Assembly (NCBI RefSeq): GCF_900109525.1
Contig: NZ_FOAN01000008.1
Span: 175,633 to 239,632 of the forward strand
DNA length: 64,000 nt
Reading direction: 5' to 3'
Source: Allobosea lupini
Lineage (GTDB): Bacteria > Pseudomonadota > Alphaproteobacteria > Rhizobiales > Beijerinckiaceae
Within the stretch, counting starts at the first letter, position 1. Every line of letters begins with the position of its first letter. Below the pieces are notes generated by a model. The model was given only the letters and a program-made list of their open reading frames with translations, ran no database searches and was not told where the DNA came from. Positions 42,370 to 50,995 of this stretch are shown here, one piece after another. The translations under genes were made by a program, and so were the position numbers.

Positions 42370-43227
42370 TCAGCGGCGCCGTGGCGCGGGCTGCTTTTGG
42401 GTCCGAGCGATGCTCGGGCTCGTCGTGCCAGTGCCTGGGCTCCTGCCGACGGCGTCAAAGGCCTCGTTGAAGATGCAGAGCACCTCATTGCCGCGGCGCA
42501 GCCGGAACTCGCGCGCGGTGGCATGGACAACGACAAGCTCGCCTCGGACATCCTTCGGGACGAGGCTCTCGGCGCCATCGGAGCCGACCATGGAGATCGC
42601 CGGAACTTCGCGATTGCCTGCGAAGCGGAAGCTCGTGACCTTGCCGTCGTCAAAAACGCTGTCGGGCTCAAGATCGGCTGCACCCTGCGCTGAGAACCGC
42701 CAATTGCGCGCGCCGTATTGCTGGTGGAGATCGAACGTCTGCTCGATCACAACCCCCTCGCGCTGCTGGCCACGCGCTTCGGTCTCGGCGCGACGCCGGT
42801 CGGCTTCGTCGGCCGGGTAAGAGTACTTCACGACAAAATAGCTCTCCTTGAGCGAAGCTTCCGTGATCGCGAGCTCGAACTGGTAAGAGCGCTTGCGACC
42901 GTCGCGTCGCGTCGTCACGACCTGCAGATTGGTCGGCGGATGCTTTTCACGGGGCTTCAGGAATAGGATCGAGCCGGCCGGCGCGACCTCCCAGGCGATC
43001 GAGTCGCCGATCGCGACATGGGCGATTTCCTCATCCTCGGCAAAAATAACCTGCGTGGACGCCCGGATCACGCCATTGACCTTGACGACATTGGCGGGGT
43101 CATACGCAACGAAGCGCACCCGCTCGTCGCGCGCCCCTGCGGTCGGGAGTTGCAAGGCAAGGGACGGCAGTCCAATGCCGATCGCCAGGACCAGCCCGCA
43201 CCAGATTGCGATGACGCGGCGGCTCAT
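42370..43227 (-). CDS. virB9: VirB9 outer-membrane core protein (285 aa)
   Basis: A signal peptide (VIAIWCGLVLAIGIGLPSLALQ) is followed by the VirB9/TrbG/CagX pattern: DERVRFVAYDPANVVKVNGVIRASTQVIFAEDEEIAHVAIGDSIAWEVAPAGSILFLKPRE. Then come SYQFELAI, NWRFSAQG and FRFAGNREVPAISM...HATAREFRLRRGNEVLCIFNEAFDA. Forms the outer part of the transfer core with VirB7 and VirB10. Its ATG overlaps the virB8 stop (ATGA). Confidence 0.95.
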   Translation of the reverse strand: MSRRVIAIWCGLVLAIGIGLPSLALQLPTAGARDERVRFVAYDPANVVKVNGVIRASTQVIFAEDEEIAHVAIGDSIAWEVAPAGSILFLKPREKHPPTNLQVVTTRRDGRKRSYQFELAITEASLKESYFVVKYSYPADEADRRRAETEARGQQREGVVIEQTFDLHQQYGARNWRFSAQGAADLEPDSVFDDGKVTSFRFAGNREVPAISMVGSDGAESLVPKDVRGELVVVHATAREFRLRRGNEVLCIFNEAFDAVGRSPGTGTTSPSIARTQKQPAPRRR

Positions 43228-43895
43228 GGCGCGACCTCCGGATCGGCGCGGTATTCCGAGACGAGGAAGCCGAGCGGGTTGATCAGGCGATCGGTCGAGG
43301 AGACCGGCGCGTTGACATAGGCGAAGGTCAGGATCGCAATCCAATGCGTGACCTTGGTCTCGTCGCCTTTCCGACTCTCCTTCAGGAAACGAACTGAGGC
43401 GAGGTTGTCGGCCAGCAGCGAGATCGCCTTGATCCGGATCTCGGCGACGCCAAAGCGGCCGTGCAGAACCTGCGGGCTTTCAGGGTTCGAGCCGCGATAG
43501 ACGGCGGCGAAACGGGCCTGCTCTGCCTGCGACGACAGCAGCGCCACCGTCTGGAAATTGCTGGCGGCCTCGGCCTGGCTAAAACCCTCGCGCGAGCGGA
43601 CATAGCGCCCCAGAAAATACTTCGTGACCGCCTCATCGTAGGTTCGCGGGGACGAGCCGAGGGCCGAGACTGTCTCGACGATGCCGGTCGCGTTATCGAC
43701 GCGTATGACGAAAGGCTCGACGGTCTTCAGCGGCGCAAGCGCCGCAACCGCGCCGACGGCGGCTGTCGCGAGCACGCAGGCTGCCGTCGCCACGAACCAG
43801 GCCAGCCGCTTCGACCGTTGCGCCGTTAGAAGCAGATCCTGCTCCCAGCGCCGGGCATTGTCGAAGTAGTCCTTCAGGTCGTCGGGCCTAACCAT
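43224..43895 (-). CDS. virB8: VirB8 inner-membrane protein (223 aa)
   Basis: MVRPDDLKDYFDNARRWEQDLLLTAQRSKRLAWFVATAACVLATAAVGAVAALAP is a cytoplasmic tail and single membrane helix. The periplasmic domain (TVEPFVIRVDNATGIVETVSAL, YFLGRYVRSREGF, YRGSNPESPQV, KVTHWIAILTFAYVNAPVSSTDRLINPLGFLVSEYRADPEV) matches VirB8/TrbF. It organises channel assembly. Start 43895 chosen at MVRPDD because the upstream ATG lies deep in the lipoprotein gene. Confidence 0.95.
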   Translation of the reverse strand: MVRPDDLKDYFDNARRWEQDLLLTAQRSKRLAWFVATAACVLATAAVGAVAALAPLKTVEPFVIRVDNATGIVETVSALGSSPRTYDEAVTKYFLGRYVRSREGFSQAEAASNFQTVALLSSQAEQARFAAVYRGSNPESPQVLHGRFGVAEIRIKAISLLADNLASVRFLKESRKGDETKVTHWIAILTFAYVNAPVSSTDRLINPLGFLVSEYRADPEVAP

Positions 43896-44187
43896 GGCGC
43901 GGGGCCTCGCCACAGGCTCGGAACGACCGCGCGATGTCGAAGGCGGACCAGCCTGTGGCAACCTGGCCGATGCCGCGGGCAGGCAGCTCTTGCTGGGACT
44001 GGCCGAGCCGTTTGACGACAGGCGTGTCAGGCTGCGTCGCAGCCGGGGGCGTAGCTTCCCAATCCCACAGCGACCGGTTGAGAGGGCGTTTTGCCGAACC
44101 GTCGCAGGACGGCGCGCCCTTGTTCATGGCGGCACAGCCCGTCACCGTTATGGCCAGCAAGACGCTGGTGATCACGCGACATCTCAT
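43888..44187 (-). CDS. VirB7-like lipoprotein (99 aa)
   Basis: The signal peptide with lipobox MRCRVITSVLLAITVTGC predicts a lipoprotein (Cys18). The mature part has a second Cys (APSCDGSAKRPLNRSLW) and a long polar tail (ACGEAPRHG). Position between virB6 and virB8, size and lipobox fit a VirB7 role (lipoprotein stabilising VirB9), but the sequence is too divergent for certainty. Overlaps the virB8 start by 8 bases. Confidence 0.6.
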   Translation of the reverse strand: MRCRVITSVLLAITVTGCAAMNKGAPSCDGSAKRPLNRSLWDWEATPPAATQPDTPVVKRLGQSQQELPARGIGQVATGWSAFDIARSFRACGEAPRHG

Positions 44188-44247
44188 TGAACAAGTCCTT
44201 CTTCGCCTCATCGGGCGGATGCTGGTGTTCCTGTTATGGGGGTGAAT

Positions 44248-45210
44248 TCAGACCCGCCTGATCTCGCCGCCCTGGCGACGGGCGCGGATGCGGGTTGCTG
44301 CGCGATAGGCGGCGGCCTGTGCGCCGGCATACGCGCCAACGGCAGCCGAAGCGGCGTTTGCTGTAATGGCACTGGTGACGACGCGAGCGGCCAGCGACGC
44401 GCCGCCGCCGGCAAGGCCTCCAGCGATCGCAGGGAGTTGCAGGGCGATGTAGGCGGCAAGGCCGAGGACCGCGCTAATTGCGACAGCACCTACCATGAGG
44501 CCACCGCCGGTCGTCGTACCGGCCCCGTATTTCTCGACGAAGCTTTGTACCGACGTCAGCATAAGCCCGACCAGCGCCACTACAAGCACGTGCAAAATGA
44601 CAAAATTCGCGACCTGACGCGTCCAGGCTTCTGTGAAGGGTCGCGTGGCATCGAATAATGCGAGCGCAATGAAGATCGGCCCGAGCGCTATGACGACCGC
44701 TAATCCGATCTTGGCATAGAGCAGGATGGCGAACTGCAGGAAACCCGAGACGGCGGTAAAAACCGCAAGTATTGCCGCAATCAGAGCTGGCGCGATTGTG
44801 GTCAGGCCGGCCTGTTCATAGATCTTCTGCGACACTTCGATGCCTTTGGTAAGGAGGCGATCAAAAGGCTGGCCGGAGGACGTGTCGAGCGCGGTTCCGG
44901 CCAAAGCGTTCCCGATCTCTTTTGGCAACGACGTGAAGAAGAGGTTGGTCACGTACTGCTGGAACGAGCTTGCATTCGAGGCGAGGAGCACGATCAGGAC
45001 GAGCCTCATCGCTCGCCAGGCAAACTCCTGGATTGGCTCGGCGATCGCCCCGCGCATGACGGCAAAGCCGTACAAAACGACATAGAGCAGCACGGCAACT
45101 CGCAACGGACCATCAACAAAAGACGCGAGGTTCGAGACCGACGTCGACACGAACGTCGTAATCGGCTGTTCGAATTCTTTGAGGAAGTCGTCGAAAATTG
45201 TGATCGCCAT
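44248..45210 (-). CDS. virB6: VirB6/TrbL polytopic channel protein (320 aa)
   Basis: Six or so membrane helices are apparent (VLLYVVLYGFAVMRGAIAEP, MRLVLIVLLASNA, ALIAAILAVFTAVSGFLQFAILLY, IGLAVVIALGPIFIALALFD, FVILHVLVVALVGLML, GAVAISAVLGLAAYIALQLP). The GPIFIALALFDATRPFTEAWTRQVANFVI block is the TrbL/VirB6 signature around the conserved Trp. A positively charged C-terminal tail follows. Forms part of the inner-membrane channel. Confidence 0.93.
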   Translation of the reverse strand: MAITIFDDFLKEFEQPITTFVSTSVSNLASFVDGPLRVAVLLYVVLYGFAVMRGAIAEPIQEFAWRAMRLVLIVLLASNASSFQQYVTNLFFTSLPKEIGNALAGTALDTSSGQPFDRLLTKGIEVSQKIYEQAGLTTIAPALIAAILAVFTAVSGFLQFAILLYAKIGLAVVIALGPIFIALALFDATRPFTEAWTRQVANFVILHVLVVALVGLMLTSVQSFVEKYGAGTTTGGGLMVGAVAISAVLGLAAYIALQLPAIAGGLAGGGASLAARVVTSAITANAASAAVGAYAGAQAAAYRAATRIRARRQGGEIRRV

Positions 45211-45216
45211 GTCTGA

Positions 45217-45516
45217 TCACTGCTTCAAAGAACCGAGTGCACGCGCCCAGTCGAGCATCAGAACGCGCTCGTGTGCCAGGCCCGCATCGATAAGCGGCGG
45301 TTTGCCGCGCTGATTACTTGGAATGGACCGACATGGCTTCCATGTGCCTTCCAGCGCATCTGGGTTTCCGAGTAACCAGGCAGTTGTCGGAGTCGCGGCG
45401 CGCTTCAGGAGCAGGTGGGAACTGCTGTTACTGCTGAGCGGCGTCTCGTCGAATTGCTCGACGCAGCCATTGAGCAGACGTAAAACGGCCAGCGAATCTG
45501 CCGAGAGCGATCTCAT
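45217..45516 (-). CDS. Small protein of the virB operon (99 aa)
   Basis: Begins MRSLSADSLAVLRLLNGCVEQFDETPLSSNSSSHLLLKRAATP and ends RGKPPLIDAGLAHERVLMLDWARALGSLKQ. No signal peptide or membrane segment. The ATG overlaps the virB5 stop (ATGA). It fills the space between virB5 and virB6 where entry-exclusion or accessory proteins often are, but it lacks the lipobox of the EexN type. Function unknown. Confidence 0.7.
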   Translation of the reverse strand: MRSLSADSLAVLRLLNGCVEQFDETPLSSNSSSHLLLKRAATPTTAWLLGNPDALEGTWKPCRSIPSNQRGKPPLIDAGLAHERVLMLDWARALGSLKQ

Positions 45517-46205
45517 TGCAGCGCCGCCTTCATCTCGTCGACAAGTTGCCGCTCGCGCTCTTTCTGCCGCTGACCGTCCATGTCGCCGCGCGCCTGCTGC
45601 ACCATGGCCAGCCCCTGCATGCGCAGCACCTCGTTCTGCAGGAGCGCCTGCTCCGCCTGAATGCGCGCAGAGAGATCCAGCACGTCCTTGGCGTCCTTGG
45701 ACCCTGTGATCTTCTGGCGGAGTTCTTCCAACCCATCGATACGTTTTGATGCCGTGTCGTAGACGCTTTGGCCGATCGAATGCTTCGCGCCGGTCTGGCG
45801 CGCGATGCGGTCGAGCTCGGTGCGATAGAACGAATTCGCATCGCCGCCCTGATAGGCGCGATTCTGATCGAGATAGCGATCGACGAGGCCAGCAAGCGAT
45901 CCGCCGCCGCCCGAGACCAGCTTCTCGATCTCGCCAAACTCTTTCGGCAGGTGTTTCCGGAATTCATCGCTGCTCAAAAGCGAGGCGACATCGTTGACGT
46001 CCGTCAGCTTGTTGAAGCTTTCGTAGAGCTGCTTGGCCTGAGTCAGCTGCGCTTTCATCATTTCGATTTGCTCGGCCAGCTTGCCGATCTGCTCGACATG
46101 TTTTGCGATCGCGCTGGCGTCGAACACCGGAACGCCTTGCTGGGCGACGCTGAGTGCGGGCAATCCAGCCAGTGCTGCGGCAATTAGCAGGCGAGATACT
46201 CTCAT
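45513..46205 (-). CDS. virB5: VirB5 minor pilin/adhesin-like protein (230 aa)
   Basis: A signal peptide (MRVSRLLIAAALAGLPALSVA, cut after A) precedes a mostly helical chain (HVEQIGKLAEQIEMMKAQLTQAKQLYESFNKLTDVNDVASLL, KRIDGLEELRQKITGSKDAKDVLDLSARIQAEQALLQNEVLRMQGLAMVQQARGD) of the VirB5/TrbJ type. It sits at the pilus tip. Overlaps virB4 by 4 bases. Confidence 0.93.
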   Translation of the reverse strand: MRVSRLLIAAALAGLPALSVAQQGVPVFDASAIAKHVEQIGKLAEQIEMMKAQLTQAKQLYESFNKLTDVNDVASLLSSDEFRKHLPKEFGEIEKLVSGGGGSLAGLVDRYLDQNRAYQGGDANSFYRTELDRIARQTGAKHSIGQSVYDTASKRIDGLEELRQKITGSKDAKDVLDLSARIQAEQALLQNEVLRMQGLAMVQQARGDMDGQRQKERERQLVDEMKAALQ

Positions 46206-48571
46206 CGGTCGATCCTTCTCTCGGCATGGAAGCGGGGCAGGAACGCTTCGGGGTTGTCTCCGACCTCGGCGCGGATGCGGTCGAGCAGCTCGACGGTCTC
46301 GGTGCGGCCCGACAGCACGGCGAGCGCCTCATTCATGCCGCCGAGGTCGAGCTCGGCGACGACGGACTGGCCGTTCTGTTTGACCAGGAAGCGCCGGCTC
46401 TCGGCCGACAGCTCTTCCTTGATCAGCCGGAACTCGGTTTCAGTGAGATGGAAGCCATCGACATAGTCCGAGCGCGTGCCGCGCGGGTTCGGCATGAAGA
46501 TTTGCGTCGGGCACTGTTCGACGATGGTGTGGGCAATTGGAGACGCCAGCGCATCGCGCGGTGACTGCGTCCCGAAGACCATGACGCCGTTCTGCTTTCG
46601 GATCGTCTTGAGCTTGTCGTTGGCGAGCGCTCGAAAGGCGTCGTCGCCGAGCGCCTTCCAGAATTCGTCGATGTCGATGATGATGCGGCGGCCGTCGATG
46701 AGCTGCTCGACGCGATGGAACAGCACCATCATCAGCGGCGTGCGCACGACCGGATGTTCGAGCACGTCGGTCATGTCGAAGCCGATGAAGTCGGCGTCGA
46801 ACGCGATCGCGTCCTCTTCAGCATCGAGGACCCAGCCGAGCGCAGAGCCGTTGCACCATCGTTCGAGCCGGGCACCAATCCCCTCGCGATCTTGCTGTCC
46901 GAGAAACGCGCGCAGCGCCGATAGCGAGCGCTCCTCACGCGGCAGAGCGCGCATGGCCTCGAGGCTGGAATCGATGCGCTCTTCATCGACGACGGAGAGC
47001 GCCCTGCCCTCGACCGTGACGAGCTTGCGAACGAGCTCGCCGAGGAAAGCAAGATTGACCGGCGTCAACTCGAGCGCCTTCAACGGCGCGCAACCGGTTG
47101 GTAAGCCATTCTTGAGCGTGAGATAGGTGCCGCCCGAAGCGCGCACGAAGATTTCGGCGCCGCGGTCCTTGTCGAACATAACGCGTTGGCAGCCAAATCT
47201 TTCCGCCTCGGCGAGCAGAAAGTTTTGCAGCACTGTTTTACCAGAGCCTGACGGGCCGCAAATGAAGGTGTTGCCCAGGTCTCCGGCATGGAATGAGAAA
47301 TGATAGGGTGAGCCCGAGGCCGTCTTCAGCATGGCGGCCGATGGTCCCCAATGATTTTCGTTAGCCTTACCGGTCGGATGGCTATGGAACGGCGATAGCG
47401 CCGCAAAATTGCGCGAGGTGATCGCGCCCGATCGGGCCCGGTGGTTGAACAGGCCCGGCATCTGCGCCCAGTATGCGGCCTCAAGACCGAGGTCTTCGCG
47501 CGCGACGACCGCGCCGGCCTCGGCTAAAACTCGGCGCGCTTGAGCCATCGTCTCGAGCAGCGCTTTTGGGTTTTCGGCGCGCACCAGCAGCGAGAGATGA
47601 TGTTCGCCCATGACAAAGCGGTTGGATTCGAGATCGTCCAGCGCATCGGTCAGGTCGTCGATCTGGGAAGCCGCGACGTCCTGGGTTGAGACGAGCTGAT
47701 TTTGCTTGCGCGTCAGTACGGTTTTGGCGTCCGCCTTCGACAGGAAGGCGAAGCTCTGCGAAAGCACGAACTCGAACGGAACTGAGAGCAGGCCGTTCAG
47801 CATGCCGGGCTTGGTCGAGGCCGGATAATCCTTAAGGCCGAACATTCCGGCGTAAAGCGAGCCGCCGGCCGCGCGAACCTCGATCGCTTCGCGGCCGAAG
47901 ATGACGCGGTTGGTGTAGATGGCCGAACCGATCCGACCTTGGGGCAAGGCTGTCGGGAAATCCTCGCTCGATGCCAGCAGATGCAGGAGTCGCATCGGTT
48001 CCGAAAACAGCATGCCGTCATGCTCGACGAGGCCCAGCTTTTTTGGACCGTAGCGATCGAGCGCAGCCGAGATGTCTCGTGCGGCATCATCCAGCCGCTT
48101 CAAGGCGGCGGCCTCGACCTCCCCTCCCCTGCCGCGCGCCTGATTGAGCCGGGAAATGAAGCCGGCTGCGGCTTCCGCACGATCTCGACCGGGATGGACG
48201 ACGATCGTGAGGTAGAGCTCGTTGCGGAACAGCTGCGCACCCCGGAGGGCCTCGCGATACCCGGCGTCGAGATCGCGCGCGAAAGCGGAGAAGAACACAC
48301 CATCGGGATAGGACGCGTCCCGCCGCCGGATCAGATGCGCCCAGAGTGCGAGCCGGTCGTCGGCGAGATTGCGCAGTGTGAGATTGAGCTTGCCGTGAAG
48401 GTCGTTGAGATCGCGGACATCGGCCGTCTCAAAGGCGATGCCATCGAGACGGATCGTCGTCATCAAAGCCCGCGTCGAGAGGCTGACGACGGTCTCCGTC
48501 ACGTGTCGAACGTAGGGTAGGTGAACGTTCGGGTCGATCTCGCGAGCTTTCATGCGCGTAGCGTCAGCCAT
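46202..48571 (-). CDS. virB4: VirB4 ATPase (789 aa)
   Basis: The start 48571 (MADATRMKAREIDPNVHLPYVRHVTETVVSL) fits VirB4 and overlaps virB3. The C-terminal ATPase has Walker A in FICGPSGSGKTVLQNFLLAEAERF, a Walker B region near RRIIIDIDEFWKALGDDAFRALAND and the FGTQSPRDALASPIAHTIVEQCPTQIFMPNPRGTRSDYVDGFHLTETEFRLI motif. It drives pilin dislocation and DNA transfer at the inner membrane. Confidence 0.96.
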   Translation of the reverse strand: MADATRMKAREIDPNVHLPYVRHVTETVVSLSTRALMTTIRLDGIAFETADVRDLNDLHGKLNLTLRNLADDRLALWAHLIRRRDASYPDGVFFSAFARDLDAGYREALRGAQLFRNELYLTIVVHPGRDRAEAAAGFISRLNQARGRGGEVEAAALKRLDDAARDISAALDRYGPKKLGLVEHDGMLFSEPMRLLHLLASSEDFPTALPQGRIGSAIYTNRVIFGREAIEVRAAGGSLYAGMFGLKDYPASTKPGMLNGLLSVPFEFVLSQSFAFLSKADAKTVLTRKQNQLVSTQDVAASQIDDLTDALDDLESNRFVMGEHHLSLLVRAENPKALLETMAQARRVLAEAGAVVAREDLGLEAAYWAQMPGLFNHRARSGAITSRNFAALSPFHSHPTGKANENHWGPSAAMLKTASGSPYHFSFHAGDLGNTFICGPSGSGKTVLQNFLLAEAERFGCQRVMFDKDRGAEIFVRASGGTYLTLKNGLPTGCAPLKALELTPVNLAFLGELVRKLVTVEGRALSVVDEERIDSSLEAMRALPREERSLSALRAFLGQQDREGIGARLERWCNGSALGWVLDAEEDAIAFDADFIGFDMTDVLEHPVVRTPLMMVLFHRVEQLIDGRRIIIDIDEFWKALGDDAFRALANDKLKTIRKQNGVMVFGTQSPRDALASPIAHTIVEQCPTQIFMPNPRGTRSDYVDGFHLTETEFRLIKEELSAESRRFLVKQNGQSVVAELDLGGMNEALAVLSGRTETVELLDRIRAEVGDNPEAFLPRFHAERRIDR

Positions 48572-48905
48572 GGTCGATCTCGCGGTTTTTGAAGCGGCGA
48601 AGGAGGTGCAAGGGCGTCGGCGATGACCCACCCCAGACCGCGCCATTGCGTGCGCGTCCGCGAGTTTCCAACCAAGCGACGATCAGTCTGAACTGGTTGG
48701 GATCATGCCGGCAGATTGCGCGGCAAATCAGATGGATGGGCAGGGCGGCCAGGCCATAGACGATCGAACCTGCCACCAAGAAGAGGATACAGGAGGCCAT
48801 CACGTTGATGGCCATCGCCTCCATGGTCACGCCCGCAATCATCGCTGGCCTTGTGCAGGCGAGAAACAGCGTATCCTCGATCAGGCGTTCGGGTTCGCTC
48901 GTCAT
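48564..48905 (-). CDS. virB3: VirB3-like inner-membrane protein (113 aa)
   Basis: LACTRPAMIAGVTMEAMAINVMASCILFLVAGSIVYGLAALPIHLICRAICRHDPNQFRLIVAWLETRGRARN is the VirB3 pattern: RPAMxxG, one or two hydrophobic segments, and the DPNQFxLxxxW motif. VirB3 is an integral membrane protein that supports pilus assembly with VirB4. Overlaps virB4 by 8 bases. Confidence 0.93.
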   Translation of the reverse strand: MTSEPERLIEDTLFLACTRPAMIAGVTMEAMAINVMASCILFLVAGSIVYGLAALPIHLICRAICRHDPNQFRLIVAWLETRGRARNGAVWGGSSPTPLHLLRRFKNREIDHG

Positions 48906-48917
48906 CGCGGCCGCGTC

Positions 48918-49214
48918 TCAGCTGCCGCCGGTCAAGGTCGAGACGATTTCGGACGCGCCGAATACGATGGCCACGCCGAGCACGACATAAGCCGCCTTGC
49001 GCAGATCGAGATAGCCGAACATCCAGGCGATGCCGACAATGATCACCGCGAGCGTCGCCAGGAGGCGCGCGACATTGCCGGTCAGCATCGTGACGATGTT
49101 TTGCAGCACGCCCTCGATATTGGCGGTCTGGGCGAGCGCCGGTTCGACGGCGAAGAGAAAAAGCACTGCAGCCATGCCGGCCGGCGTGGTGAGTGTGCGA
49201 AGTGGCACAGGCAT
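48918..49214 (-). CDS. virB2: VirB2 major pilin (98 aa)
   Basis: A long signal peptide (TLTTPAGMAAVLFLFAVEPALAQ, cut after ALA) and two hydrophobic helices in the mature chain (MLTGNVARLLATLAVIIVGIAWMFGYLDLRKAAYVVLGVAIVFGASEIVSTLTG). The GYLD...KAAYVVLGVAIVFGA arrangement is that of VirB2/TrbC pilins. Subunit of the conjugative pilus. AGGAG ahead of the ATG. Confidence 0.93.
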   Translation of the reverse strand: MPVPLRTLTTPAGMAAVLFLFAVEPALAQTANIEGVLQNIVTMLTGNVARLLATLAVIIVGIAWMFGYLDLRKAAYVVLGVAIVFGASEIVSTLTGGS

Positions 49215-49288
49215 AGGGTATCTCCTGGACAGGCGTGTCTTGATGCCGCACGGTGGGATGCGGTCGGATGGAAGCGGTTCTGCGGAGG

Positions 49289-49846
49289 TCAGCGGCTGTA
49301 GATCAACAGCGACGCGCCTCGGTGTGCGCCATAGACGCTCCAGGATGGCGGATCCTTAGCGGATACGTTCTGCTCTTGCTGGGATGACGCCTCGCGTTGT
49401 CGATCGGCCTCCGGAGCCGGTTTGCGCGGCGCCGTGCCGGCGTTCCGAACAAATTTGAACGATGCGATCGCCTGCTCTCCGGCTGCCTCATCAGAGGCGC
49501 CTCGGGCAACGAGCTGCGTCTTGCGCTCGTGAAAAACGCGCCCGACTCCAGCAATATGTGGGCACGGCTCAAACGCTGTGGTCACGGTGAGCCCAGCTGC
49601 CTTGAGATCTTCATCGCCAAGTTGCGCCAGGCCGATCCGAACGTGTTGCCCTGCCATGGTCGCTTCGCTGGCGAACGCGATCGCCTCAGGCTTCGAACCT
49701 GCAAGGATCCGGATCGGCCGCTTGCCTGCAATGGTGACGAGCAAGGGCTCGAACTCGCTCGCCTGTAGAATGATCGCGGCGACGGGTTTCGCCAGGGCTG
49801 AGGGTGCACAACGCTCGATCAATGTCGCAATGTCGGCGGACTCCAT
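49289..49846 (-). CDS. VirB1-like protein without the usual catalytic Glu (185 aa)
   Basis: The N-terminal half follows the VirB1/Slt pattern: CAPSALAKPVAAIILQASEFEPLLVTIAG in the place of CAPxVxPETxxAIVxVESGGNPLAIGVNG, then RIGLAQLGDEDLKAAGLTVTTAFEPCPHIAGVGRVFHE as in VIxxGLAQINSxNLxxLGLxxxxxFDPCxNxxxGxxVL. The Glu of VESGGNP is Ala here (QASEFEP), so peptidoglycan cleavage is doubtful. No signal peptide is visible. A basic, polar C-terminal tail follows. Starts at a TAATG overlap with the 152-aa gene. Role in channel assembly likely, muramidase activity uncertain. Confidence 0.6.
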   Translation of the reverse strand: MESADIATLIERCAPSALAKPVAAIILQASEFEPLLVTIAGKRPIRILAGSKPEAIAFASEATMAGQHVRIGLAQLGDEDLKAAGLTVTTAFEPCPHIAGVGRVFHERKTQLVARGASDEAAGEQAIASFKFVRNAGTAPRKPAPEADRQREASSQQEQNVSAKDPPSWSVYGAHRGASLLIYSR

Positions 49847-50304
49847 TAGAACCGGATCCATGTGCTGGGCCCGTCTGGTCCTGCCACCTCCATGACATTG
49901 GGGTGCGCGCGATATTGGACCGCTTGAATGTCATGAGGCTGGCAGGCCTCGTCTCCTCGCTCGCAATCGCGAAGGAGCTTGCTTGAGACGCAGGCAATAA
50001 GCGCTGCACCATCGCACTCAAGTTCATGCGCAATGTATCCGTCCTGGCATGCTTCAGACGGATCAGAGCCGATCGGCCAAGTGCTCGCTCCTGTGGCTGC
50101 ACATGCGAGAAAGCCCCCTCCCCGCCTGAGATGCGGCCAGAGCCAGGTCACGGGTGGAACGCAAGCAGAGTATTGGGTCGGCCCGCCAGGAGCAGCGAGG
50201 CATAGCAACCCAGCGTAGCCCCATTTGTGGGCGGATGCCGGGCCGATCAACGTACTGGCGATTGCGCCAGCGAGCGTCATCCGGAGCATGCGAAACTCGG
50301 TCAT
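49846..50304 (-). CDS. Exported Cys-rich protein of the conjugation operon (152 aa)
   Basis: A signal peptide (MLRMTLAGAIASTLIGPASA) is followed by HKWGYAGLLCLAAPGGPTQYSACVPPVTWLW and many cysteines in pairs (LLC, ACVPP, LACAATG, EACQDGY, LECDG, IACVSS, DCERGDEACQP), consistent with disulfide bonds in the periplasm. It is the second gene after the AHL synthase. ATG overlaps its stop (ATGA), and its own stop overlaps the virB1-like start. No known family; may belong to the mating complex. Confidence 0.6.
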   Translation of the reverse strand: MTEFRMLRMTLAGAIASTLIGPASAHKWGYAGLLCLAAPGGPTQYSACVPPVTWLWPHLRRGGGFLACAATGASTWPIGSDPSEACQDGYIAHELECDGAALIACVSSKLLRDCERGDEACQPHDIQAVQYRAHPNVMEVAGPDGPSTWIRF

Positions 50305-50942
50305 GCTGCAAACGGCAGGGCCATCTTCAGCGGAAGGACTGGCCCGCTCAGACCGCCATTGCGGCGGATCGCATCCAGCGCATCGTCCTCAATCGGCAAC
50401 AGCCCGGCGACGGCAGCTGTCGACCCAATCCGTCGCGGGCCCCCGATACGCCGCAACCTCCACCCGGCCCTTCTAAGAATGCGCTCCATTCGCAGATCGG
50501 TGACTGTTGCGATCGACTTGAGCCCGCGCGCAGTGCTCCACTCGAGCATGGCGGCAAGCAGCATGAACGTGGCTTGCCGCAGTCCGCCCTCCGTTGTAGC
50601 GGCCGTTGATCCGGTATCGACGCAAAAGCGCGAGCTTTCCACGATGGAATCGGATCGCGGCGCATTGGCGCCATCCAGCAGCTCCGGGAAGGTTTCGGCC
50701 AGCATGTTCGGCGCCGTCGTCGGCAACAGCCTAACGCAACCGAGCACCGTGCCGCGATCGACGACGACAAGGTAGGTCGCATCCTGCGTGTCATAGCGAT
50801 CCTTCTCGAAATCGCCCCTTGTTGAAACCGACCAGTCGAGCCGGTCCTTGAAGACTTTCCGTCGCAGCCGATGCATGTCCCTGAGCAGCGAGCGATTGGC
50901 GCCATCTCCGGCGCGGGTCAGTTCGACGACCTGCATCGTCAC
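50301..50942 (-). CDS. traI: Acyl-homoserine-lactone synthase heading the conjugation operon (213 aa)
   Basis: The LuxI active-site pattern is complete: RLRRKVFKDRLDWSVSTRGDFEKDRYDTQDATYLVVV (Arg, Phe, Trp, Asp-Asp), VLGCVRLLPTTAPNMLAETFPELLD (Arg, Phe) and SIVESSRFCVD (Glu, Arg). It makes an AHL from S-adenosylmethionine and an acyl donor. It is the first gene of the run ending at 37250, which is the same arrangement as traI ahead of trb on Ti plasmids, though this secretion system is of the VirB type. The traR-like gene is divergent, with a lux box between. The symbol is by analogy. Confidence 0.92.
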   Translation of the reverse strand: MTMQVVELTRAGDGANRSLLRDMHRLRRKVFKDRLDWSVSTRGDFEKDRYDTQDATYLVVVDRGTVLGCVRLLPTTAPNMLAETFPELLDGANAPRSDSIVESSRFCVDTGSTAATTEGGLRQATFMLLAAMLEWSTARGLKSIATVTDLRMERILRRAGWRLRRIGGPRRIGSTAAVAGLLPIEDDALDAIRRNGGLSGPVLPLKMALPFAA

Positions 50943-50995
50943 CTCCGAATCGCGTTGATCTGGAGGCCAATCGATCAGAGGCGAGCTGTCATCGA

